From Bacteroidales bacterium (GTDB taxonomy: Bacteria; Bacteroidota; Bacteroidia; Bacteroidales; JAGOPY01): a stretch of DNA of 64,000 nt. The position numbers and the translations under genes were made by a program. Of this stretch, positions 35,801 through 43,134 are shown in pieces. Below the pieces are notes generated by a model. That model did no database searches and was not told the DNA's origin. It saw nothing but the letters and a program-made list of their open reading frames with translations. The stretch lies in contig JALNZD010000010.1 in assembly GCA_023229505.1 (NCBI GenBank), positions 28,588 to 92,587 on the forward strand, in the 5' to 3' direction. Positions within the stretch are counted from its first letter, which is position 1; each line of letters starts with the position of its first letter.

Positions 35801-36603
35801 CCGAAATAAAGAAGCATGAACCGTATAAAGATGGCATCAAAACTGAATGCAAGGAGAAGAAATAAGGGATTTCTCCGGAAAAAATCAAACAGATTATAAA
35901 GGTAAAATAGCAGGAGAATCAGGGAAATGAAAGATACAAGCAGAAAGGTAAAAACAATCAGGTTGGTTTTTAATGAGTTGTTGTGTATATTTTCATAATT
36001 AAGAGAAAACAGGAAATCCCCACTATTCGCGGATATATTTACAGATCCGGGAATAGTATCGAGTTCAACATTAGCTTTAAGGTTAAAATCTTTTTGAAAA
36101 TCATTAACCAAATAATCATTTTGATAAGGGAAATCATTTTTAATCAGGATCAGGCCGATGGCTTTAAGATTTTGCTTTTCCTTAATAATGACCCTGAACC
36201 AGCCATTGGCATAATGCATAAACGGGCCTGAAACTAATTCTTTATTAAAAATATTTCCGGCAGGGACATTATTATCTGACCAATAAACCAGTGAGTCATT
36301 CCGGTATAAAAAGATTGCCAGCCCCTCTTTCTGCCATAAATCAGCCGGGAGATCCCGGTAAATGGACTGAAAAGGACGCAAAGCATCCTTCTCTTTCAGT
36401 ACATCTTCAAGCAACGTCTGGAGTCTTTGCTCTTTTAACCGGAGAACTTGTTCAAAGTTTATCTGCCTGTTAATTACCTGGTCATTTTCTCGTGTAAAAA
36501 AGTATTGAATAACCAGCGCTGCGACCAGGAATGTTATAAAAAGGAAAGCCAGGCGAAAAATATTTCTTCTTATTTCCGGTTCTTTCTCCATAAATTTTAT
36601 CAT
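32881..36603 (-). CDS. Large membrane sensor histidine kinase (NtrY-like, multi-helix)
   Basis: 1240 residues: an N-terminal helix (about 16-36), an extracytoplasmic region, a block of roughly eight to ten helices (about 210-480), a second extracytoplasmic region (about 480-730), more helices, a third sensing region, HAMP (after about 945, ending before RKDEIGNLVEEYNRM), HisKA with AHEIKNPLTPMKLS (His1031) and HATPase with NNLIQNAVQA and SGMGLGLAMV. The kinase core is NtrY-like, but the membrane part is far larger than in proteobacterial NtrY. No response regulator is adjacent. An ATG at 36591 (MEKEPEIRR) is an equally good start. It follows mnmG after about 190 nt. Confidence 0.85.
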   Translation of the reverse strand: MIKFMEKEPEIRRNIFRLAFLFITFLVAALVIQYFFTRENDQVINRQINFEQVLRLKEQRLQTLLEDVLKEKDALRPFQSIYRDLPADLWQKEGLAIFLYRNDSLVYWSDNNVPAGNIFNKELVSGPFMHYANGWFRVIIKEKQNLKAIGLILIKNDFPYQNDYLVNDFQKDFNLKANVELDTIPGSVNISANSGDFLFSLNYENIHNNSLKTNLIVFTFLLVSFISLILLLFYLYNLFDFFRRNPLFLLLAFSFDAIFIRFMLLYFGIPGFLYHTDLFSPYYYATSFISPSLGDLVVNSLLWLTLAWIFYDRFTFSLLKYRKTLKIFLSYVLIFISGALFYLLISTIRRMVIDSNIELNLNNIFNIDIYSGLGFLAMTSLIMAFFLVTARLSLLICHSGIKAWTYFIIALLSSLLVIPMFSAELIAGPGLIYPTLLLAYLLSFLYFSNKTGEFRNISGALIYIVLFSLIATFVLDFYHGVKEKEKRKSLAVELSSKRDPLMEYEFSRLKSQMINDTTLIALLNKRNVSKEVDKQIITYLDKEYFNNFWNKYELLITVCQQEEVLNIQPQGYLSNCYDYFKGLVEAPGTEIISPGLFFLNNKTENNNYIATIDFLNTKEKPRDTTKIFVELFYKYISETGLGYPDLLIDKNVKVISGLSNYSYARYVDDKLIYKNGDFSYNLGFQAYEKQDKASYFIDNEGYNHYVVRQDDVNKLIISKKNMTLLDLVAPFSYFFIIFSLFLLVFLLGYMVSGGFRRLEFNFSNQLQVSIIAIIIISFFVLGMITRFNIIHLYNNKNRDNLSEKTFSVLTELEHKLGNMPALPGDMTGYITDLLNKFSLIFYSDINLFDTQGTLIASSRPQIFQEELLSEKMHTGAFYKLAYEQSLLYIQNEKIGRQEYLSAYIPFRNNEDQIIAYVNLPYFAKQTELRKEIADFLAAYINVYVLLIVLAIMVTILVSRFITRPLQLIRDKLKNIGLGKSNEKIEWTRKDEIGNLVEEYNRMIDELARSAEMLARSERESAWREMAKQVAHEIKNPLTPMKLSVQHLQKAWDEKAPDWEKRLAIFTRTIVEQIDSLSEIASEFSDFAKMPAANIEKIELTGIIKSAAELYHHHNNIRIVIEHLDQECFVLADKRQLLRVFNNLIQNAVQAIGKKGDGLIRIKLSVEDDVYLIGISDNGAGITDEQASKIFSPSFTTKSSGMGLGLAMVKSILTIIGGTVSFESKPGEGATFSIKIPACKA

Positions 36604-36777
36604 TTACTGGATTTCATGCACTTAAAAACGGCTTAATTAGAGGTTTCCTGGCACGTTTTTTTTAGAAGTCATCCCTTTTTAATCATCTGCGCTTCCGGGT
36701 TTGCCAGAAGGCTTAAAATTAAGCATTTTTCGTTTAAGATAATTATCGTGCCAGTAATAGGGGCTCTTTTCTAAAAT

Positions 36778-36793
36778 CGTTTCACGTGGAACC
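36778..36793. promoter_or_regulatory. parS-like site downstream of mnmG
   Basis: CGTTTCACGTGGAACC. Against the widespread parS consensus TGTTNCACGTGAAACA it matches 13 of 16 positions including the whole CACGTG core. It sits one base beyond the mnmG stop codon. ParB would bind here for chromosome segregation. A second site flanks the other end of mnmG. Confidence 0.65.
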
Positions 36794-36794
36794 C

Positions 36795-38669
36795 TTATCT
36801 GCCCAGATGGACAATAAGAATGGAAATATCGGCGGGTGAAACTCCGGCAATCCGGGATGCTTGTCCCAAGGTCCTGGGCTTTATCCTGCTGAGTTTTTCA
36901 CGGGCTTCTAAAGAGAGGGCTGTCAGACGATGGTAATCAAAATCTTCTTTAAGTGTAACCGAATCTAACCGCTCAAGTTTTTGGGCCAGTTCCCCTTCTT
37001 TTTCAATATATCCCTCGTATTTAATCAGAATTTCAGCTTCATCCAGAATTTCTTCCCGGTTTGGCTTTATCGCATTCAAATGGTTCCTCAGAGCCGGAAG
37101 GTGTTCAGCCAGACCGGCCAGGCTAATTTGCGGACGTAACAGTAAGCCGGCGATTTTCATCTTTTGAGAAATGGTTGGTGTTTGCGAAGCTTGCAGAAAG
37201 CCATTGATCATGTCAGGGTCAGCGCTGATTTTTCTCAAATAGCAGACAATTTCTTCAATTTTATCTCTTTTTTCTATCACGTTATTCAACCGCTCATCTG
37301 ATGCCAATCCGATCCTATGAGCCATTGGGGTCAGCCGTTGGTCGGCATTGCTCTGACGGAGTAAAATCCGGTATTCAGCCCTTGAAGTGAACATGCGGTA
37401 AGGTTCATCAACACCTTTGGTGATCAGGTCGTCGATAAGGACGCCGATATACGCATCGGATCTTTTCAGTATAAACTCCTGCTCACCTCTAACTTTAAGA
37501 TGGGCGTTAATCCCTGCCATAATTCCCTGCGCGGCAGCTTCCTCGTAGCCTGTAGTGCCATTTATCTGTCCGGCAAAATAAAGGTTTTGAACTAATTTGG
37601 TTTCCAGCGTATATTTAAGCTGCACCGGTGGAAAATAATCATATTCGATGGCATAACCGGGTCTGAAGATACGGGCATTTTCAAATCCTTTTATTTTTCT
37701 GAGTGCTTTGAATTGAATATGATCAGGTAAGGAAGAGGAAAAACCATTGATGTAATATTCGACGGTATGCCATCCTTCCGGTTCCACAAAAAGCTGGTGG
37801 CTATCTTTTCCGGCAAACCGGTCAATTTTATCTTCAATCGAAGGACAATAACGCGGGCCGATCCCTTCGATTTTTCCCGTGAACATGGGTGATTCGTCAA
37901 AACCGGTCCTGAGAATATCATGCACTTCCCGGCTGGTATAAGCCATGTAGCAACTGCGTTGTGCCTTTAGTGGAGGGGTATCGGTAAATGAGAATTTCCC
38001 CGGGTTTTCGTCCCCTTTTTGTTCTTCCAGCTCGCTAAAATCAATCGATCTTCCATCAACTCTCACAGGAGTTCCGGTTTTCATCCGGTCCGATTCAAAT
38101 CCCAGTTTAATGAGACACTCAGTCAATCCTTTCGCAGCTTTCTCCCCGATCCTGCCTCCGCCAAATTGCTTTAACCCGATATGAATAACCCCGTTCAGAA
38201 AAGTCCCATTCGTTAATACTACAGATTTTCCTGGTATTTCATGACCCATTGAAGTCATAACTCCTTTTACACTTCCATTTCTCACGATGACTCCAGTGAC
38301 CATATCCTGCCAGAAATCGAGATTAGGCGTATTTTCAAGCATTTTCCGCCATTCCGATGAAAAAAACATACGATCACTCTGTGCTCTTGGGCTCCACATG
38401 GCAGGGCCCTTTGATTTGTTCAGCATCCGGAACTGGATCATAGTCCGGTCGGTAACGATGCCGGAATATCCCCCCAAAGCATCAATTTCCCTAACGATCT
38501 GGCCTTTAGCAATTCCACCCATGGCTGGATTGCATGACATTTGGGCCATGTTAGTCATGTTCATGGTAACCAATAAAACAGAAGATCCCAGGTTGGCTGC
38601 TGCGGCAGCGGCTTCGCATCCGGCATGACCAGCACCTACGACGATGATATCGTATTCTTTAAACATCAA
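36795..38669 (-). CDS. mnmG: tRNA uridine-5-carboxymethylaminomethyl modification enzyme MnmG (GidA)
   Basis: 624 residues: FAD-binding IVVGAGHAGCEAA at the N-terminus, MSCNPAMGGIAKG (about 44-56, with the conserved Cys), the NAD-binding region, DDLITKGVDEPYRMFTSRAEYR and the C-terminal helical domain. With MnmE it builds the cmnm5 group on U34 of several tRNAs. It follows ybeY on the same strand. Both ends are flanked by parS-like palindromes. In many bacteria mnmG is near the replication origin, so this placement is informative. ATG 38666 (MFKEYD) is an equally likely start. Confidence 0.95.
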   Translation of the reverse strand: MMFKEYDIIVVGAGHAGCEAAAAAANLGSSVLLVTMNMTNMAQMSCNPAMGGIAKGQIVREIDALGGYSGIVTDRTMIQFRMLNKSKGPAMWSPRAQSDRMFFSSEWRKMLENTPNLDFWQDMVTGVIVRNGSVKGVMTSMGHEIPGKSVVLTNGTFLNGVIHIGLKQFGGGRIGEKAAKGLTECLIKLGFESDRMKTGTPVRVDGRSIDFSELEEQKGDENPGKFSFTDTPPLKAQRSCYMAYTSREVHDILRTGFDESPMFTGKIEGIGPRYCPSIEDKIDRFAGKDSHQLFVEPEGWHTVEYYINGFSSSLPDHIQFKALRKIKGFENARIFRPGYAIEYDYFPPVQLKYTLETKLVQNLYFAGQINGTTGYEEAAAQGIMAGINAHLKVRGEQEFILKRSDAYIGVLIDDLITKGVDEPYRMFTSRAEYRILLRQSNADQRLTPMAHRIGLASDERLNNVIEKRDKIEEIVCYLRKISADPDMINGFLQASQTPTISQKMKIAGLLLRPQISLAGLAEHLPALRNHLNAIKPNREEILDEAEILIKYEGYIEKEGELAQKLERLDSVTLKEDFDYHRLTALSLEAREKLSRIKPRTLGQASRIAGVSPADISILIVHLGR

Positions 38670-38695
38670 TCCTAATTAATGGAAAAATCAGTTTC

Positions 38696-38711
38696 CGTTC
38701 CACGTGGAACA
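38696..38711. promoter_or_regulatory. parS-like site between ybeY and mnmG
   Basis: CGTTCCACGTGGAACA contains the perfect 14-bp palindrome GTTCCACGTGGAAC and matches parS (TGTTNCACGTGAAACA) at 14 of 16 positions, counting N as a match. It is intergenic, two bases past the ybeY stop. Being a perfect palindrome, it is the better of the two sites. Confidence 0.75.
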
Positions 38712-38713
38712 TT

Positions 38714-39151
38714 TCATGACCACATCGTCAAAGATAGGTAATATTCTTCTTTGGCCCTCATCTGCTCCCTCTCGGATCGTGTCTTATCTTTGTAACCCAT
38801 CAAATGCAGCACCCCGTGGATCATTAATCTTTTAATCTCATTATTCAATGAATCCCTGAATTTCTTTGCATTCTCTCTGGCCCGGTCAACACTGATATAA
38901 ATATCACCGGTTAATAATCCGGCGCTCTCAGATAGGTCAAAAGTTATGATATCAGTCAACGTAAAATGCCTGAGGTATTCCTTATTAAGCTGAACTAAAA
39001 TATCATCATTTGTCAATATATAATTCAGCGTTCCTACGTTATAATCCTCATTATCAGCAGATTTAATTATCCAGGACCGGATCTTACGCTTTTGCTTCAA
39101 GGTATAGCTTACCTCTTCAAGAAAAAAAAATATTTTTGGTTCCCCGGCCAT
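38714..39151 (-). CDS. ybeY: Endoribonuclease YbeY (rRNA maturation factor)
   Basis: 145 residues with the family's C-terminal metal motif in the form HGVLHLMGYKDKT. His112 and His116 are in place, but the third ligand position (His in E. coli HGTLHLLGYDH) is Asp122. Asp can still bind zinc, and I believe this GYKDK form is common in Bacteroidota. YbeY takes part in 16S rRNA 3' processing and ribosome quality control. It lies 14 nt after the ATPase-domain gene and just before mnmG, in a run of four same-strand genes. Confidence 0.88.
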   Translation of the reverse strand: MAGEPKIFFFLEEVSYTLKQKRKIRSWIIKSADNEDYNVGTLNYILTNDDILVQLNKEYLRHFTLTDIITFDLSESAGLLTGDIYISVDRARENAKKFRDSLNNEIKRLMIHGVLHLMGYKDKTRSEREQMRAKEEYYLSLTMWS

Positions 39152-39165
39152 TTACTAGTAAGGGT

Positions 39166-39648
39166 TCAACTGTTCAACCGCTGATATACACGGAAAAAGT
39201 CCTGCATAAAGACCACTCTTCTCTCAAAAATATTCTCATCAATTCCATAAATCCGGAAAAGCATTTCAATGAGACGGCCCTTATCCTTGAACTTCACTTC
39301 GTCGGCTAAAGCCTGGATCAAATGCAGGCCATTTTTATCTGAACCGAACTCGACTCCGGAATTCCCTCTATTCGCATATGCCTTATAGTCAAACCCTTCA
39401 CCCTCGTCAAAAACTTTTATCCAAAGGCCATCCTTGGTATTTTCCAGCATAATACGGACAAACTTCTTCCTGTCTTGCCCGTTTCCATGAAAAATCGCAT
39501 TTTTAACAGCTTCCGAAACACCCATAAGAATGTTCCCGAAATAATTGCCATATAAAAGGAATTCTTCACTGATCTCTTCAACAAACTGTTCTACCTGGAA
39601 CATTTCATCAAGAGATGATTCAATTTTAATCTCTTTATGCTTTTTCAT
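39166..39648 (-). CDS. Anti-sigma-factor-type ATP-binding protein (HATPase_c_2)
   Basis: 160 residues made of one GHKL ATPase domain: N-box SEAVKNAIFHGNG (about 45-57), G1 box FDEGEGFD and a C-terminal helix. It resembles RsbW/SpoIIAB-type serine kinases, which hold sigma factors or their regulators. No sigma factor or anti-anti-sigma partner is adjacent. It is 3 nt downstream of the large coiled-coil gene and 14 nt upstream of ybeY. Its targets cannot be read from the sequence. Confidence 0.8.
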   Translation of the reverse strand: MKKHKEIKIESSLDEMFQVEQFVEEISEEFLLYGNYFGNILMGVSEAVKNAIFHGNGQDRKKFVRIMLENTKDGLWIKVFDEGEGFDYKAYANRGNSGVEFGSDKNGLHLIQALADEVKFKDKGRLIEMLFRIYGIDENIFERRVVFMQDFFRVYQRLNS

Positions 39649-39651
39649 CTA

Positions 39652-42600
39652 TTAACGTAACTCAAAATAATAGAAGTATTGATTAACTTTTTGCTTATAA
39701 AATGGCCGCAGATTGGGCGGCATTGTTCTTAGCAATTCAATTTCATTTTCCTGTAATTTGTTATACTCTTTAAAATCCTCAGGGTTTCTATTGTTAATAT
39801 CTTTCCCTTCCTTTGATTCCCTTTTCTCTTCCTGCTCGCGGATCAGTTCCGCTTTTTCATGCTTTAATAAACGGGTTTCTATATCTTTTAACCGATCTAT
39901 GGTTTGCTGCGTTATGATTTTATTTACAAGTTCTGTTTCGGTTTTTTCCATTTGTTCCATCATTTCCTGCATTTCTTTGCTGTTGCCCATTCCCTGTTCT
40001 TTCATCTGGCCCTGGTATTGCTCCATCATTCTTCTGATAGCTTCCTGCTGAGCTGCCATCCGCGCGAAACCTTCACTATCCGCTGAATTACGGCTTTCAT
40101 TCGATTTAGACGGGTTATTGCCATTTTGCTTCATTTGCTGGATCTGCTGGTTTAGTTTCTGTTGCATCTCCCGCATGCTTTTCATCGATGAAGAACCCTT
40201 TCCCGGCTTAGGGCTGCCCTTTTTGCACTGCCCTGAACATTGCATCTGCATGGCTTTCATCATCTGTTCCAAAGCTTCAGATAAAAGAAGTGCCAGATTG
40301 TTAACAGAAGTCATAACAAATTGCTGGTTTTCCCCGGCAGGACCTTTTCTTCTTTCCGTCAATTCTCCCAAGGCCTTTCCGACATGGAGGTTTATATCCT
40401 GTATCTCCCTTGTAACAAAGGGCTCAATCATTTGCTGCCTCTTGCTCAGGGCCCATAATGAATCTTCAACCATCACCAGGTCATCCTTTATCCTGTTCTG
40501 GGCTTCAATGACAGACGGGAACTGGGGGTCCATGGTAGATATTTCGGAAGTCCTGCCTATCAGTTCTTCCTGGTCGAACGACAATTGGATCAGGTTTTCC
40601 AGGATTTCACGCAAAGCTTCTATGCTCTCCCCCAATTCTTCTGAATACATATCGCTTTGCATTTGCTCCATCTGGTCGGCCATTGATTTCATGCTTTGCG
40701 AGGCACTCCGCTGGGCAGGGGAGGCTTTTGATGGCTTTCCCATTTTGAGCATTTCCGATCCTTCCTGCATTTGTTGATGGATCTCCTCTTCAGCCTGATC
40801 GGTATTTTCAAGCGGATTCGGTTCCTGCAACTCCTTGTTTTTTTTCTCGAGCACATTCAGGTCTTCACGGAGTTGATTAAATTCTTCGTTCAGCTTATCC
40901 TGCTCCTTTTTTAATTGCTCCGCATCAGCATTCTTCTGTTCACTTTTGGCTCCCTGTTCCTCTTGCTTTTTGGCCAGATCTTTCAGTTTGTCGATGGATT
41001 CCTGAAGTTTCTTTTCGAATTCAAGTTGTTTAAACAATTCAAGGTTTCTGTCCAATTGCTTTTCAAGATCTTTATTATCAGTTTTTAATTTCTCCAGCAT
41101 TTCATTAACCTTGTCTTTATCGACATTTTCCATCAGTTTTTGCAATTCCTCGAACATCTTCTTCATTTCATCAGTCATGACCTCGTCAAATAATTCCTCA
41201 AGTCTTTGCTGTTTTCGGATCAATTCTTCATCAGTTTGCTTATATTGCTGCTCCTGAATGGATTTTACCTGGTTTTCTTTCTGGATCTTTTCCACTTTTT
41301 CCTGCAGTTGTTTTTGCTCATCCAATAAGTCCTGGATCTGCTGTTTCTCCTGCCATCCGATGTTTTCCTTATCAATCAGTTTACGGCTAAGTTCTTCCGC
41401 CTTTTTCTGCAGGTCTTTGGCTTCCTGTATGCTACTTTCCAGATCTTCCGTGATTTTCTGGCTATCCTCTTCCGTTTTTTTATCGATCTCGTCCATAGTG
41501 GGTGCCCTGAAAATCATCGGCTGGGAACGAGTGACCTTACTCCCGTTGATACCATCATTATCCCATATTTCAAAATGATATACGATTTGTGTACCCGGTT
41601 CAATATTAATGGAATCAAGATCGAAAAAATGAAAAAACTGCTGCTGGTTGCTTAGCTTACTCACCGGCAGTTCAACGATGAATTCATTTTCCGGTTCAGC
41701 GCCTGTTTTACCTTCCTGATCAAACTGGTAGTTGAAGGTCAACCTGCTGAACCCATAATCATCCTTAATCAATCCTGTGAAATAAATCTTCTTGTCAAAG
41801 ATAGAGTCCCTGACCTGGTCAATGTTTATCGTCGGGTAATTATCCGGTATGATACTTACTGTATAAGTCAGCGAGTCAGAATTCCGAAGAAATTCATTAG
41901 CCGAAACAACTGCATAAATATTACTTTTTAAAGCACGGCCGGTAAATATAAAAGTGTTAGTGGACTCATTATCAAGTTTTTGATATTCTTCTCCCCATCG
42001 AAAGAAAATGTTCCGTGTATCCCTGGTAAAGAATTTCCATCTGATCATTGTTCCCAGCGGCACAATCATGTCACCAGTATTTTCAATCGTTTCATCAACT
42101 TTTCCGGTATAGGAGGGATAATCCAGTGCTACTTCAAAACTGAGAACGATGGGTTTGGGGAACACCAAAAGTTCAAACTGGCCGGATTTAAAAAGGTCGT
42201 TTAACACGTAAAACCGCTTTGTTTCCTGAACATTCCTGAATTTATACTGAAACATCACCGGGCTTTTCTTTTCCATCCTGTATTGAATACCGTTCATTTC
42301 AAGAAAGAGGTCTGCGGGCAATTCAGTGCCTTCAACTTTTATTTCGAATAAAAAGTCTTCCTGCTGAAAGGTTTCCAGTTTTTCATTCAGCACGGTAATC
42401 GTGAAAGGGGCCGGAGGTATATATACTGTCTGATATTTCACAATCCTTTCAGAAGGTTCAGTAATAACCCGCGGGGAAATTATAAGGATCAGGATGATAA
42501 TAATAACCGGAGGAAGTGCATAGCGAAGATACCTTAGGTTCTGCTTTATATCGATGGCGAGGACAAATGGCACCGGGCGCAATTTATTGATTTTCTGGTC

Positions 42601-43005
42601 GATGCTGGCACGGATCAGGTCGCCGGAAATTTCCGGATTCTGATCCTGAAGCATTTTCAGTTGCAGTGTGTTCAGCAGTTTGTCGTTGATCTCGGGAAAG
42701 TGAGTTCCGATAATTCCCGCTGCCTCTTCATGGCTGATAATTTTCCCCAGCTTCAAAAGGTTAAAGGCCGGGATCAGGATCAATTGCCACAATATCAATA
42801 CGTTGAGGCTAATATAAGAATAGAAGATTACTGTCCTGGTAACCGTGTTAAAGCGTCCGAAGTATTCAGAAAGTATGATGACCAGGAAGAAAATTGTCAG
42901 CAAAGCAATGAAAAAAATACCACCCCTGACCAACCGGTTTTTATAATATTTCCGGATGAACTCGTCAAGCTTGCCGATCAGTATCGAGTAATTATCTGTT
43001 GTCAT
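39652..43005 (-). CDS. Large membrane coiled-coil protein (DUF4175-like)
   Basis: 1117 residues. Three transmembrane helices near the N-terminus (about 28-46, 58-80, 158-176) precede beta-rich extracytoplasmic-type sequence (about 180-510), then long Lys/Glu/Gln coiled coils (about 520-770) and a Met/Gln-rich helical tail (about 860-1090). It resembles the DUF4175 proteins often seen beside ybeY in Bacteroidota. No enzymatic motif was found. With 3 nt separating it from the anti-sigma-type ATPase gene, it heads that operon. I infer an envelope-associated role, possibly as a scaffold; the function is unknown. Confidence 0.75.
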   Translation of the reverse strand: MTTDNYSILIGKLDEFIRKYYKNRLVRGGIFFIALLTIFFLVIILSEYFGRFNTVTRTVIFYSYISLNVLILWQLILIPAFNLLKLGKIISHEEAAGIIGTHFPEINDKLLNTLQLKMLQDQNPEISGDLIRASIDQKINKLRPVPFVLAIDIKQNLRYLRYALPPVIIIILILIISPRVITEPSERIVKYQTVYIPPAPFTITVLNEKLETFQQEDFLFEIKVEGTELPADLFLEMNGIQYRMEKKSPVMFQYKFRNVQETKRFYVLNDLFKSGQFELLVFPKPIVLSFEVALDYPSYTGKVDETIENTGDMIVPLGTMIRWKFFTRDTRNIFFRWGEEYQKLDNESTNTFIFTGRALKSNIYAVVSANEFLRNSDSLTYTVSIIPDNYPTINIDQVRDSIFDKKIYFTGLIKDDYGFSRLTFNYQFDQEGKTGAEPENEFIVELPVSKLSNQQQFFHFFDLDSINIEPGTQIVYHFEIWDNDGINGSKVTRSQPMIFRAPTMDEIDKKTEEDSQKITEDLESSIQEAKDLQKKAEELSRKLIDKENIGWQEKQQIQDLLDEQKQLQEKVEKIQKENQVKSIQEQQYKQTDEELIRKQQRLEELFDEVMTDEMKKMFEELQKLMENVDKDKVNEMLEKLKTDNKDLEKQLDRNLELFKQLEFEKKLQESIDKLKDLAKKQEEQGAKSEQKNADAEQLKKEQDKLNEEFNQLREDLNVLEKKNKELQEPNPLENTDQAEEEIHQQMQEGSEMLKMGKPSKASPAQRSASQSMKSMADQMEQMQSDMYSEELGESIEALREILENLIQLSFDQEELIGRTSEISTMDPQFPSVIEAQNRIKDDLVMVEDSLWALSKRQQMIEPFVTREIQDINLHVGKALGELTERRKGPAGENQQFVMTSVNNLALLLSEALEQMMKAMQMQCSGQCKKGSPKPGKGSSSMKSMREMQQKLNQQIQQMKQNGNNPSKSNESRNSADSEGFARMAAQQEAIRRMMEQYQGQMKEQGMGNSKEMQEMMEQMEKTETELVNKIITQQTIDRLKDIETRLLKHEKAELIREQEEKRESKEGKDINNRNPEDFKEYNKLQENEIELLRTMPPNLRPFYKQKVNQYFYYFELR

Positions 43006-43061
43006 GCTTTTTCAAAAGCCCAGGGAGTCACCTCTTGTAACGAAATAGAACAAATAATTAT

Positions 43062-43069
43062 TATCTTTG
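43062..43069 (+). promoter_or_regulatory. -7 element TATCTTTG for the M1 peptidase-gltX-folB operon
   Basis: Perfect TAnnTTTG, 65 nt upstream of the ATG at 43135, within the 129-nt divergent gap shared with the coiled-coil protein gene. Confidence 0.55.
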
Positions 43070-43134
43070 TTCTCCTTTACAAAGTTAGTGATTGTTTTCC
43101 GCCGTCTTCCCGGCATTGGAAATTATTTTACATC

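Noticed and set aside
42661..43134. A 158-residue upstream extension of the M1 peptidase.
   Set aside because: It runs antisense through the coiled-coil protein gene and across the promoter, and the signal peptide begins only at 43135.
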